Source: Aminobacter carboxidus
Lineage (GTDB): Bacteria > Pseudomonadota > Alphaproteobacteria > Rhizobiales > Rhizobiaceae
Assembly: GCF_014863355.1 (NCBI RefSeq)
Contig: NZ_JACZEP010000014.1
Location: 1-64,000, forward strand
Direction: 5' to 3'
DNA: 64,000 nucleotides
Below, in pieces: positions 50,709 to 62,497 of this stretch. The notes below the pieces were generated by a model. That model made no database searches, was not told where the DNA came from, and was given only the letters and a program-made list of their open reading frames with translations. How positions within the stretch are numbered: the first letter of the stretch is position 1; the number at the start of each line of letters is the position of its first letter. Made by a program: the position numbers and the translations under genes.

Positions 50709-51163
50709 CCCTCGACGAGTATCTCGGCATCGGTGTCACGATCACGCTCGGCAGCCATCACTTCAGCGCCGAGGCGATCAAGGATTTCGCCCGCAAATAC
50801 GACCCCCAGCCCTTCCACACCGATGAGGAGGCTGCCAAGGCAAGCGTGTTCGGCAGCCTGTGCGCCTCGGGCTGGCACACCACGGCGGCGTGGATGAAGC
50901 TCAACCTGGCGCATCGTGGCCGCGCCTGGGACGGTCCGGGATCGAAACCCGAATTCGGCCCCTCGCCCGGCTTCAAGAACCTGAAATGGCTGAAGCCGGT
51001 TTTCGCCGGCGAGACCGTGACATTCACGCGCCGCGGCCTCGACCACCGGCCGCTTGCCACCCGTCCCGGCTGGCGCATGATGACGCTGCACTCCGAAGGG
51101 TTCGACTCGACCGGCGACAAGGTCATCGAATTCGACAGCGCCGTGCTGGTGAAAGTGGCGTAG
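50705..51163 (+). CDS. MaoC-family dehydratase (second subunit)
   Basis: 152-aa hot-dog protein. KDFARKYDPQPFHTDEEAAK holds the Asp...His motif and SGWHTTAAWMKL the following helix, matching the upstream gene residue by residue over much of this part. ATGA overlap with that gene indicates translational coupling and a tandem duplication. Probably forms a complex with its neighbour; substrate unknown. Confidence 0.88.
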   Translation: MTLDEYLGIGVTITLGSHHFSAEAIKDFARKYDPQPFHTDEEAAKASVFGSLCASGWHTTAAWMKLNLAHRGRAWDGPGSKPEFGPSPGFKNLKWLKPVFAGETVTFTRRGLDHRPLATRPGWRMMTLHSEGFDSTGDKVIEFDSAVLVKVA

Positions 51164-51300
51164 CGCGCTTCTCCTTCGCTCCGTTTACGGTGGAGAAACA
51201 GGGGCGGCTATCCACGATGGTTGGTGACAGACGGTGAAAGGCACTTGTGCCTTACGAGGCAAGTCTCGGAGACATGTCGAAGGCCGAAGCGAGCGCCACT

Positions 51301-51343
51301 AGAAAAAACCGACCACACGTGGAAAACGTCTCCACGTGTGGTC
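51301..51343 (-). terminator. Strong intrinsic terminator of the FAD oxidase gene
   Basis: GACCACACGTGGA (51311-51323) and TCCACGTGTGGTC (51331-51343) are exact complements with a 7-nt loop; on the minus strand the stem is followed by GGTTTTTTCT. Confidence 0.9.
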
Positions 51344-51370
51344 GCGTGTCCGTCGCGATAGAGCGCCGGA

Positions 51371-52753
51371 TTACGGCCGGATGTTATGGTTGACCCGGAA
51401 GAGGTTTGCCGGGTCGTAGCGGCGCTTGACGCCGACCAGGCGCTCGTAGTTGGCACCGTAGGCGGCACGCACGCGCGCCTCGCCCTCGTCGTCCATCATG
51501 AAGTTGATGTAGGCGCCGCCATGCTGGTTGTGCTTGTGCACAGCGGCCCAGTAAGCGCTTGCCCACTGCTTCAGCTCCGGCGCCTTCGCCGGATTGGGGT
51601 CGATGCCGGCGATGACCATGGACCAGCGCGCCTGTCGCGCGCCCCACGCAGTGGCCTCTGAAGCAACGTCATGGACGGCGCCGTCGATGGGATAGAGATG
51701 CATCAGCGACAGCTCGCTCGGACTCATCGAGGCGTGTGCGACATGGGCAGCGATGGCGGCATCGGACAGCTCGTCGACATAGTCGCCCTTCCAGTACCAA
51801 TGCAGCCCCTTCGGCAGCAGCCGATCAAACAGCCCCTGCAGGTCGACGAAGGGCAGCCGCATCATGCCGTCCATCAGCGGTTTAGGGAGCGCGTCACGCG
51901 CCGGCTGCATGGCCCGGAGGCCGTCCTCCTCTGTGCCATTGTAGCAGCTGATCAGCGTGCAGATGCGCCGTCCCCAGATTTCGCGTGGAAACGGATCGCA
52001 GGAGGGCACCGTCTTCATGCCGAAGAACATGCCGAGTTCGCGTGGCGCCCCCGGCAGGAAGTCGCGGTACCAGCGCATGATTTCGGCCGCATGCGCGATG
52101 TCGTAGAAGATCGGCCCGGCATAGACATCCTTCGCCGGATGCGCCTGAAACGTGAAGCGCGTCACCACGCCGAAATTGCCGCCGCCGCCCCGCAGCGCCC
52201 AGAAAAGCTCGGGATGCTCGTCCGCGCTTGCCGTGACGACGCTGCCATCGGCCAGAACGACCTCGGCCGCGAGCAGGTTGTCGATGGTCAGGCCGTGCTT
52301 GCGCGTGAGATAGCCGGTGCCGCCGCCAAGCGTCAGCCCGGCAATGCCCGTACTCGAGACGATACCGGCCGGCACCGCCAGCCCATGCGCGCTGGTCGCC
52401 CGGTCGACATCGCCCTGGGTACAGCCAGCCTCGACGCGAACCTTGCGCGCGGCCGGGTCGACATCAACGTGTTTCATCGGCGACATATCGATGACCATGC
52501 CGCCGTCGCAGCTGCCGAAGCCCGGGCCGTTGTGGCCGCCGCCGCGAATGGCGACGAGCAGCTGCCTGTCGCGGGCGTGATTGACCGCCGCGACGACATC
52601 GCCGACGTCGGCGCAGGGGACGATCCAGCGTGGCCGCTTGTCGATCATGGCGTTGTAAAGCGCGCGGGTCGCCTCATAGCCGGGATGGTCCTGGCCAATG
52701 AGGCTGGTACAGAGCCGGTCGGGAAACTCGTGCGAAGCAGTTGACTTCAGCAT
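51371..52753 (-). CDS. FAD-binding oxidoreductase with BBE domain
   Basis: 460-aa PCMH-type flavoprotein. VAIRGGGHNGPGFGSCDGGM contains the His expected to bind FAD covalently; the second attachment Cys of bicovalent enzymes is absent, the corresponding segment reading SSTGIAGLTLGGGTGYLTRK. The C-terminal YDPANLFRVNHNIRP is the BBE (berberine-bridge) tail. No signal peptide. Members oxidise sugars, alkaloids or polyphenols using oxygen. The start at 52753 has a weak ribosome-binding site; upstream in-frame codons are unlike the family. Divergent from the DHFR-like gene. Confidence 0.88.
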   Translation of the reverse strand: MLKSTASHEFPDRLCTSLIGQDHPGYEATRALYNAMIDKRPRWIVPCADVGDVVAAVNHARDRQLLVAIRGGGHNGPGFGSCDGGMVIDMSPMKHVDVDPAARKVRVEAGCTQGDVDRATSAHGLAVPAGIVSSTGIAGLTLGGGTGYLTRKHGLTIDNLLAAEVVLADGSVVTASADEHPELFWALRGGGGNFGVVTRFTFQAHPAKDVYAGPIFYDIAHAAEIMRWYRDFLPGAPRELGMFFGMKTVPSCDPFPREIWGRRICTLISCYNGTEEDGLRAMQPARDALPKPLMDGMMRLPFVDLQGLFDRLLPKGLHWYWKGDYVDELSDAAIAAHVAHASMSPSELSLMHLYPIDGAVHDVASEATAWGARQARWSMVIAGIDPNPAKAPELKQWASAYWAAVHKHNQHGGAYINFMMDDEGEARVRAAYGANYERLVGVKRRYDPANLFRVNHNIRP

Positions 52754-53075
52754 TATTTGGAACACTCGTGTTTGGGAGCAAGACGCACTGCTGCTGCCGG
52801 AGCCACTTCGGTCCCGGCGGTGGAGGGCGCGCTTGGCCGGTTGAACCTGCCGCACTCGCGGCACGTCCTTTCCTACGCCGGATCGATTTCAGGTGTTTTT
52901 CTGTACCGGCGCGGGAGTGTTTCGATTGTTTCAGCGACAAGCGTGCGGCGGAGACCCAGGAGGCCGCGGCACCCGGCGCTGTCCGCCGCATACCCGATGC
53001 TCTTGCCCGCCGCAGCAAGGCCCGGACGTGGAGGCCTATGGCCAAGGAGCAGATGCTGCAGTCACGATAACATTA

Positions 53076-53087
53076 AACCATATGGTT
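53076..53087. promoter_or_regulatory. Operator-like palindrome AACCATATGGTT
   Basis: A perfect 12-bp palindrome overlapping a possible -35 hexamer. Repeated 38 bp downstream. The AACCATATGGTT core resembles sites of small ArsR-type regulators that control SRPBCC or DHFR-like genes. Confidence 0.6.
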
Positions 53088-53113
53088 GACTATTTTTGCA
53101 ACAGCCTATATTC

Positions 53114-53125
53114 AACCATATGGCT
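53114..53125. promoter_or_regulatory. Operator-like palindrome AACCATATGGCT
   Basis: Second copy, one mismatch from the first, within the longer TCAACCATATGGCTGA. It lies just after the possible -10 hexamer, so binding at both would close the promoter. Confidence 0.6.
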
Positions 53126-53169
53126 GAATGTCCCGTCGGGTCATGCCGGCCCTGGCTGTGGAGAGTGAA

Positions 53170-53745
53170 ATGCGCAAGTTGATTGCTGGAATGAAGATCT
53201 CCGTCGATGGCAAGATGGAGGGACCGGAAGGCACCGCGGATTGGGTTGAAGCATGGTCGGAGGACTACGGCCTGACACCGCAGATCGACGCATGCCTGCT
53301 TGGCGGCGGCATGTACCCGGGTTACGAGAACTATTGGACGGCGCTACAGAACGAGCCGGGCACGCCCGCCTGGATCACCGGCACGCCGCCGACGCCAGCC
53401 GAGCTCGAATGGGCAGGCTTCATCAAGCAGATCCCGCATTATGTGCTGTCGAACACCCTGACCACGACGCTGTGGCCAAACACGCGCTTTCTCAGGCGCC
53501 TTGACGAGGTCAAGGCGCTCAAAGAGCAGCCCGGAAAGGACATCTACCTTGTCGGAGGCGCCAAAACGACGACAAGCCTGATCGAGACCGGGCTGGTCGA
53601 TGAGCTCCGCGTCATCGTCTATCCGCTGATCGCCGGTGAAGGTAAGGCGCTGTTTGCCACCACTGAGCGCCGTCATGGGCTCGATCTGCGCAAGGTCGAA
53701 CAGCTCACGAACGGACGCGTGAGACTGATCTACGCGATCAGCTAG
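53170..53745 (+). CDS. Dihydrofolate reductase-like (RibD C-terminal domain) protein
   Basis: 191-aa DHFR-fold protein beginning MRKLIAGMKISVDGKMEGPE. The dinucleotide region is DIYLVGGAKTTTSLIETGLV, and LRVIVYPLIAGEGKALF is the C-terminal loop; LLGGGMYPGYENYW takes the place of the GR.TYE element. GGAGAG lies 6 bp before the ATG; the earlier ATG 53128 lies within the operator. Third member in the window and the most divergent. Under two palindromic operators, with no regulator gene adjacent. Confidence 0.85.
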   Translation: MRKLIAGMKISVDGKMEGPEGTADWVEAWSEDYGLTPQIDACLLGGGMYPGYENYWTALQNEPGTPAWITGTPPTPAELEWAGFIKQIPHYVLSNTLTTTLWPNTRFLRRLDEVKALKEQPGKDIYLVGGAKTTTSLIETGLVDELRVIVYPLIAGEGKALFATTERRHGLDLRKVEQLTNGRVRLIYAIS

Positions 53746-53826
53746 CCGCGATCGCCCGGCATGCGGGCGTGTGGGGGACAGCCGGACGATCCTGCCCCCG
53801 GCCACAACTTCAATCGAAAATAAAGA

Positions 53827-53851
53827 CAGCGTGGAGACATTCTCTACGCTG
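53827..53851 (-). terminator. Intrinsic terminator of apt
   Basis: CAGCGTGGAGA (53827-53837) pairs with TCTCTACGCTG (53841-53851), one wobble, around CAT; on the minus strand it is followed by TCTTTATTTT. Confidence 0.8.
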
Positions 53852-53869
53852 AACGGCCTCAGAGGCTGC

Positions 53870-54415
53870 TCAGTGGCCTTCGAAGGCAATCAGCGTGCGG
53901 ACGTCGACGCCGAGCGCTTCGAGCTTCTTGCGGCCGCCAAGGTCCGGCAAATCGACGATGAAGCAGGCAGCGACGATGTCGGCGCCGATCTGGCGCAGCA
54001 GCTTGACCGCGGCTTCGGCGGTGCCGCCGGTGGCGATCAGGTCGTCGACGAGGATGACCTTCTCGCCTGCCCTGACCGCGTCCTTGTGCATCTCCATCTC
54101 GTCGAGCCCGTATTCGAGGCTGTAGGCGATGCGCACGGTCTCGTGCGGCAGCTTGCCCTTCTTGCGGATCGGCACGAAGCCGGCCGACATCTGGTGGGCA
54201 ATGGCGCCGCCGAGGATGAAGCCACGCGCCTCGATGCCGGCGACCTGGTCGATCTTGGCACCGGCATAGGGATGGACGAGCTCGTCGATGGTGCGGCGGA
54301 AGGCGCGCGCATTGCCGAGCAGCGTGGTGATGTCGCGGAACATCACGCCCGGGCGCGGATAGTCGGGGATCGTCCTGATGGCGCCAAGCAGCGTCTGTTC
54401 GAGCGAGGTGTTCAT
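53870..54415 (-). CDS. apt: Adenine phosphoribosyltransferase
   Basis: 181-aa purine salvage enzyme joining adenine to PRPP to give [23 protein letters not shown] and [18 protein letters not shown] are the adenine-side motifs; [20 protein letters not shown] is the PRPP-binding loop. ATG at 54415 follows GGAG; the upstream in-frame sequence is Pro-rich and unlike the family. It lies downstream of petC, separated by that operon's terminator, so it has its own promoter. Confidence 0.95.
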   Translation of the reverse strand: MNTSLEQTLLGAIRTIPDYPRPGVMFRDITTLLGNARAFRRTIDELVHPYAGAKIDQVAGIEARGFILGGAIAHQMSAGFVPIRKKGKLPHETVRIAYSLEYGLDEMEMHKDAVRAGEKVILVDDLIATGGTAEAAVKLLRQIGADIVAACFIVDLPDLGGRKKLEALGVDVRTLIAFEGH

Positions 54416-54559
54416 CGGCGGGGGCTCCGTTGCCGGCGGTGCCGCAGGGGCTTCCCCGCAACCAACGCCCTGGCGCTGTGGTTCGCGCATCGTCCCTGAA
54501 GCCGGCTTCGGCGCAGGCAAGATGCAGCGGAAGTTGTGACGGTTTGGACGGCAAAAGAA

Positions 54560-54582
54560 AAGGGCGCCTTGCGAGCGCCCTT
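54560..54582 (-). terminator. Intrinsic terminator of the petABC operon
   Basis: AAGGGCGC (54560-54567) pairs with GCGCCCTT (54575-54582), loop of 7; on the minus strand followed by TTCTTTTGC. Confidence 0.88.
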
Positions 54583-54604
54583 CACTATCGTTCTGCGGTG
54601 CGGC

Positions 54605-55468
54605 TTAGTGGGCGACGTTGGCCCAGACCTTGCGCTTGGTGGCGTAGACGAGGCCAGCAAACAGCACCAGGAAGATCATGACGGCAAAGCCGGTCTGCTT
54701 GCGTGCCTCGAGATGCGGCTCGGCAGCCCACATCAGGAACGCCGAAACGTCGCGCGAATACTGCTCGACCGTCTCGGGCGAACCGTCCTCGTAGGTCACC
54801 TGGCCGTCCGAAAGCGGCTTGGCCATGGCCAGCGACTTGCCGCCGACGAAGTACGGGTTGTAGTGCGTGCCCTCGGCGATCTCCATGCCGGCCGGCGGCT
54901 GCTCGTCATAGCCGGTGAGCAGCGCATGAATGTAGTCAGGGCCGTTCGAAGCATACATCGTGAAGATGTCGAAGACGAAGGTCGGGAAACCACGCTCGAC
55001 GCCGCGCGCCTTGGCGATCAGCGAGAAGTCGGGCGGAGCCGCGCCGTTGTTGGCGGCTGCGGCAGCAGCCGAATTGGCGAAGGGCGACGGGAAGTAGTCA
55101 CCCGGCAGTGCCTTGCGGGTGAACATCTCGCCATCGGCGTTGGGGCCGTCCTGAACTTCGTACTCGGCGGCGAAGGCCTTGACCTGCGCTTCGGAGTAGC
55201 CGAGGTCCTCGAGCGTGCGGAACGCCACCAGGTTCATCGAGTGGCAGGCCGAGCACACTTCCTTGTAGACCTTCAGGCCGCGCTGCAGCTGGCCCTTGTC
55301 GAAGGTGCCGAACGGGCCGGCGAAGGTCCAGTCCATTTCCTTCGGCTTGTGGATCGGGAAGTGCGTCGGCTCGGCAGCGTGGTTCGCTTCCTCTGCGGCG
55401 ACCGCCACGCCGGCGGTGCCGGCGAGAAGGAAGCCGATAGCCGCCAGACCGTTGAGAATCTTTTTCAT
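54605..55468 (-). CDS. petC: Ubiquinol-cytochrome c reductase, cytochrome c1 subunit
   Basis: 287-aa subunit of the bc1 complex. Signal peptide (about residues 1-25), heme-binding CSACH (C72, C75, H76), and a C-terminal anchor (GFAVMIFLVLFAGLVYATKR). The axial Met region lies in the C-terminal half (AGMEIAEGTHYNP). In other alphaproteobacteria cytochrome b and c1 are sometimes fused; here they are separate. AAGGGATTTTGGA precedes the ATG, 29 bp after petB. Passes electrons from the Rieske protein to cytochrome c. Confidence 0.96.
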   Translation of the reverse strand: MKKILNGLAAIGFLLAGTAGVAVAAEEANHAAEPTHFPIHKPKEMDWTFAGPFGTFDKGQLQRGLKVYKEVCSACHSMNLVAFRTLEDLGYSEAQVKAFAAEYEVQDGPNADGEMFTRKALPGDYFPSPFANSAAAAAANNGAAPPDFSLIAKARGVERGFPTFVFDIFTMYASNGPDYIHALLTGYDEQPPAGMEIAEGTHYNPYFVGGKSLAMAKPLSDGQVTYEDGSPETVEQYSRDVSAFLMWAAEPHLEARKQTGFAVMIFLVLFAGLVYATKRKVWANVAH

Positions 55469-55497
55469 TCCAAAATCCCTTTCAGATTCTCGTTGGT

Positions 55498-56799
55498 TCA
55501 GCCGCGGGTTTCGGGCGCAGCGGTTGCACCGGCCGGATGAGCCGAACCCGACTTGTTCTTCTCGAGCACCGCTTCGGTGATCGAGTTGGGCAAGCGACGG
55601 GGCGTCTCGATCAGGCCAAGAACCGGCATGATGACCAGGAAGAATGCGAAGTAGTAGAGCGTGGCCAGCTGCGACATGATCACGTAGGCACCTTCAGCGG
55701 GGCGCGAACCGAGCCAGCCGAGGAAGATCGCGTTGATGACGAAGAGCCAGAAGAACAGCTTGTACCAAGGACGATAGACGGCCGAACGAACCTTCGAGGT
55801 GTCGAGCCACGGCACGACGAACAGCACGGCGATCGAACCGAACATGGCGAGCACGCCACCGAGCTTGGAGTCGATCGGCCCGATGTTGAAGGTGATGGCG
55901 CGCAGGATCGCGTAGAACGGCAGGTAGTACCATTCCGGAACGATGTGCGCCGGCGTCTTCAGCGAGTCGGCCTCGATGTAGTTGTCGGGATGGCCGAGGA
56001 AGTTCGGGATGTAGAAGATGAAGTAGGCGAACACCGCCAGGAACACGACCATGGCGAAACCATCCTTGATGGTCGCATAGGGCGTGAAGGCGACGGTGTC
56101 GGTCTTCGACTTCACTTCGATGCCGGTCGGGTTGGTCTGGCCGGTGACGTGCAGGGCCCAGACGTGCAGCACGACGACGCCGGCGATCATGAACGGCAGC
56201 AGGTAGTGCAGCGCAAAGAAGCGGTTCAGCGTCGGGTTGTCGACGGCAAAGCCACCGAGCAGCAGCTGCTGCACCCATTCGCCGACAAGGGGAATGGCGG
56301 TGAAGAAGCCGGTGATGACGGTAGCGCCCCAGAACGACATCTGACCCCAGGGCAGAACGTAGCCCATGAAGCCGGTTGCCATCATCAGCAGGTAGATGAT
56401 GCAGCCGAGGATCCACAAAAGCTCACGCGGCGCCTTGTAGGAGCCGTAGTAGAGACCGCGCATAATGTGGATGTAGACGGCGATGAAGAAGAAGGACGCA
56501 CCGTTGGAGTGCATGTAGCGGAGCAGCCAACCGGAGTTGACGTCGCGCATGATCTTTTCGACCGACTGGAAGGCCAGCGTCGTGTCGTTGGCGTAGTGCA
56601 TGGCGAGCACGACGCCGGTAAGGATCTGCGCCACCAGCATGATCGAGAGGATGCCGCCGAAGGTGTAGGCGTAGTTCAGGTTGCGCGGAACCGGATAGGA
56701 GACGAACGAGTCGTGCACCAGCCGCGGCAGCGGCATGCGTGCATCGATCCAGCGGCCGATGCCGGTTTTGGGCGAATAGGTCGAGTGTCCACCGCTCAT
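55498..56799 (-). CDS. petB: Ubiquinol-cytochrome c reductase, cytochrome b subunit
   Basis: 433-aa membrane subunit with eight predicted helices and two b hemes. Heme-ligand His pairs are seen (LAMHYAND and [19 protein letters not shown] region; [20 protein letters not shown]). The Qo-site motif, usually PEWY, is present as [17 protein letters not shown]-terminal [11 protein letters not shown] tail is family-typical. GAGGCAGGGGGAC precedes the ATG, 19 bp after petA. Confidence 0.97.
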   Translation of the reverse strand: MSGGHSTYSPKTGIGRWIDARMPLPRLVHDSFVSYPVPRNLNYAYTFGGILSIMLVAQILTGVVLAMHYANDTTLAFQSVEKIMRDVNSGWLLRYMHSNGASFFFIAVYIHIMRGLYYGSYKAPRELLWILGCIIYLLMMATGFMGYVLPWGQMSFWGATVITGFFTAIPLVGEWVQQLLLGGFAVDNPTLNRFFALHYLLPFMIAGVVVLHVWALHVTGQTNPTGIEVKSKTDTVAFTPYATIKDGFAMVVFLAVFAYFIFYIPNFLGHPDNYIEADSLKTPAHIVPEWYYLPFYAILRAITFNIGPIDSKLGGVLAMFGSIAVLFVVPWLDTSKVRSAVYRPWYKLFFWLFVINAIFLGWLGSRPAEGAYVIMSQLATLYYFAFFLVIMPVLGLIETPRRLPNSITEAVLEKNKSGSAHPAGATAAPETRG

Positions 56800-56818
56800 G
56801 GAATTATGTCCCCCTGCC

Positions 56819-57382
56819 TCAGCCTATCCGGATCGTCGTGTCGGAAAGAAACTGGAAATTCGGTATGTGAAGGTTTTCCGGCGCCGGTCCTTTGCGGATG
56901 CGGCCGGCCGTGTCGTAGTGGGAGCCGTGGCACGGGCAGAACCAGCCACCGAAATCACCCTGCTGGCCGAGCGGCACGCAGCCCAGATGGGTGCAGACGC
57001 CAACCATGACCAGCCAGTTTTCCTTGCCTTCGCCAGCGGTGCGGTCGATGTCGGTCGCCTGGGCGTCGGAGGAAATGTTGGCGTTGCGCGCGACCGGATC
57101 CTTGAGATCGGCCATCGGCACTTCTTTCGCCGCCTTGATCTCTTCGGGGGTGCGGTTGCGGATGAACACCGGCTTGCCGCGCCACTTGACGGTCAGCGAC
57201 ATACCAGGCGTCAGCGACGAGACGTCAACCTCGACCGACGAAGCGGCGAGCGTCGAGGCGTCCGGGCGCATCTGGTCGATGAAGGGCCAAGCCACGGCGG
57301 CGGCGCCGACTGCACCGGCCATGCCGGTAGCGACATAGAGAAAATCGCGGCGATTTGGCTCGCTCGTATCGGTTGCGCTCAC
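56819..57382 (-). CDS. petA: Ubiquinol-cytochrome c reductase, Rieske iron-sulfur subunit
   Basis: 187-aa Rieske protein. Twin-arginine-type N-terminal [20 protein letters not shown] followed by the anchor helix, then the [2Fe-2S] box: CTHLGC (C130, H132, C135) and CPCHGS (C149, C151, H152). The start is a GTG preceded by AAGGATCAGTCCC. First gene of petABC. In Rhodobacter the petR regulator is required for this complex; a PetR-like gene is at 26441. Confidence 0.97.
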   Translation of the reverse strand: MSATDTSEPNRRDFLYVATGMAGAVGAAAVAWPFIDQMRPDASTLAASSVEVDVSSLTPGMSLTVKWRGKPVFIRNRTPEEIKAAKEVPMADLKDPVARNANISSDAQATDIDRTAGEGKENWLVMVGVCTHLGCVPLGQQGDFGGWFCPCHGSHYDTAGRIRKGPAPENLHIPNFQFLSDTTIRIG

Positions 57383-57703
57383 GGGACTGATCCTTTTGCC
57401 TCAATTCCAACCGGAGGCTGAGCAATTGTCCCCGCTCAACGATGCACGCCCGACAGCGCATGGCAACCAGGCTAGCGAATTCCTCCGGCATTTGGACTTC
57501 GGTTTATGCGTGAAGCCTCTTTTTGTCCAGACGGCACACGGCACATGGGCAGATTGTCGCGGGGACGATGCAAAGCAGTGGAAAACCCCGGCCAAAGCGC
57601 CTGCCACGGCGGGTTTGCGGGTTCATCAGCAGCCCCGACATGAGCGCGCTTGGACAGCGGGGACGGCGGGCCCCCCTTGCGCCGGAAATGCACGCCGGGA
57701 GGC
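57383..57703. other. 321-bp region upstream of petA
   Basis: Holds the petABC promoter on the minus strand. I see no supported gene and cannot place promoter hexamers securely. It also includes the 3' flank of the DUF6665-like gene. Confidence 0.5.
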
Positions 57704-58015
57704 TCAGCTCGCGCCGAGTCGCACCAGCACCTCGCGCGGGATGGCGTAATCGCGGATGGCGTCGTCATGCTTTCGCAGGCCGCACAGTTCGCGCTGGATG
57801 AAATAGGCATAGACCGCGTCCGCCGCAGCCTTGACGAGCACACGACGCTGCTCGGCATCGCCCTGATGCGCATTGAGCCTGCCGAGCGCTTCGCCGACGC
57901 GCTCGCCAGAGCGGCCAAGCGCGGCGGCCTTTTCGGCTAGAAGCTCGTATTCGAGCACGTTGAGCGTCTGCTCGGAACGGTTCGAGAGGATCGAGGGCGG
58001 GCGGACGAACGACAT
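57704..58015 (-). CDS. DUF6665-like small helical protein
   Basis: 103-aa protein, mostly helical: LNVLEYELLAEKAAALGRSG, then ERVGEALGRLNAHQ and a C-terminal YAYFIQRELCGLRKHDDAIR. This pattern matches, from memory, the DUF6665 family of Hyphomicrobiales; function unknown. Its ATG overlaps the stop of the GNAT gene (ATGA), so it is translationally coupled to it and lies at the end of the ABC-GNAT run. Confidence 0.72.
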   Translation of the reverse strand: MSFVRPPSILSNRSEQTLNVLEYELLAEKAAALGRSGERVGEALGRLNAHQGDAEQRRVLVKAAADAVYAYFIQRELCGLRKHDDAIRDYAIPREVLVRLGAS

Positions 58016-58476
58016 CAGCTCCCCTCATTAGGCATAGTGAGCAGTCGGCGATGGGTGGCAAACTGTTCGCCCTTCACCGGCTCGAAACCCAGGGCTTCGT
58101 AAAACGCGTGAGCTGCATCAGGCGCGCGGAGGTTCAGCAGAGCGAACCTTGCCCGCGCGTGGCAGGCGATGGCCTCGATCAGCAGCCGGCCGACACCATG
58201 ACGCCGAAACTCCGGATCGACATAGACGTGTCGCACGCGGCCGGAACCGCCATCGGCGAAGTAGGGATCGACATTCAGCCCGCCCATTCCCACCAGGGAC
58301 GTGCCCTCAAAAACACCGAACAGCGCCTCGCCGGGCTTTGCAAAAGTGTTGCTGCCGTCACGCCAATGATCCTGCAGGCGCCGCAGCATGCTGAAGCCCT
58401 CCGCCATGCTCTTTCCTCGCAGCACCTGGAAGGTCGCCGCATCGGGCACCAATGGCCGCAGGCTGAGGACCGACAT
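58015..58476 (-). CDS. GNAT-family N-acetyltransferase
   Basis: 153-aa acetyltransferase. RVRHVYVDPEFRRHGVGRLL (acetyl-CoA motif RxxGxG variant, about residues 80-99) and APDAAHAFYEALGFEPVKGE are the core motifs. It starts 9 bp after the ABC exporter gene and overlaps the DUF6665-like gene by ATGA, so it belongs to a run of co-transcribed genes. Substrate unknown. Confidence 0.87.
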   Translation of the reverse strand: MSVLSLRPLVPDAATFQVLRGKSMAEGFSMLRRLQDHWRDGSNTFAKPGEALFGVFEGTSLVGMGGLNVDPYFADGGSGRVRHVYVDPEFRRHGVGRLLIEAIACHARARFALLNLRAPDAAHAFYEALGFEPVKGEQFATHRRLLTMPNEGS

Positions 58477-58485
58477 CAGACGATC

Positions 58486-60354
<1,869 letters not shown>

Positions 60355-60420
60355 GGCGCGCTCCCCGCAGGTTGACGCGAGGCACTCCACGCAGGGTACC
60401 TGGCGCAATGATCACCACCA

Positions 60421-62298
<1,878 letters not shown>

Positions 62299-62457
62299 CA
62301 ACACTCTGGGTTATCTGGCGGCAACGACTCACTATTTTCGGCCCAAACCGACCGGCGAGGCAACCGCTGCTTGGCAGGAGCCTGCCCGCAACCAGGGCGA
62401 TTTTCGGGCGGTCTGTTCACATTACGATGAGGGCTGATCTCGCCCTTGAAATGAAAG

Positions 62458-62482
62458 AGGCCTCCGCAGCGGCAGGAGGCCT
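62458..62482 (-). terminator. Intrinsic terminator of ABC copy 3
   Basis: AGGCCTCC (62458-62465) pairs with GGAGGCCT (62475-62482), loop of 9; on the minus strand followed by CTTTCATTTC. Confidence 0.8.
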
Positions 62483-62497
62483 CGATCTTTGTCTGCC

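Larger units (their letters stand above)
52754..53169. other. Divergent promoter region of the FAD oxidase and DHFR-like genes
   Basis: 416 bp with several overlapping short frames, none with a start signal or recognisable product. Two operator-like palindromes lie at its right end (53076-53087 and 53114-53125) around a TTGACT (53086-53091) and TATATT (53107-53112) pair spaced by 15 bp. Confidence 0.6.

Noticed and set aside
52757-53089. Overlapping + strand frames in the FAD oxidase/DHFR-like gap
   Set aside because: Two frames compete for the same bases, neither has a start signal, and the operators lie at their ends.
53859-54554. 231-codon minus-strand frame over apt
   Set aside because: Overlaps apt, which has clear catalytic motifs; the alternative product is Arg/Pro-rich.
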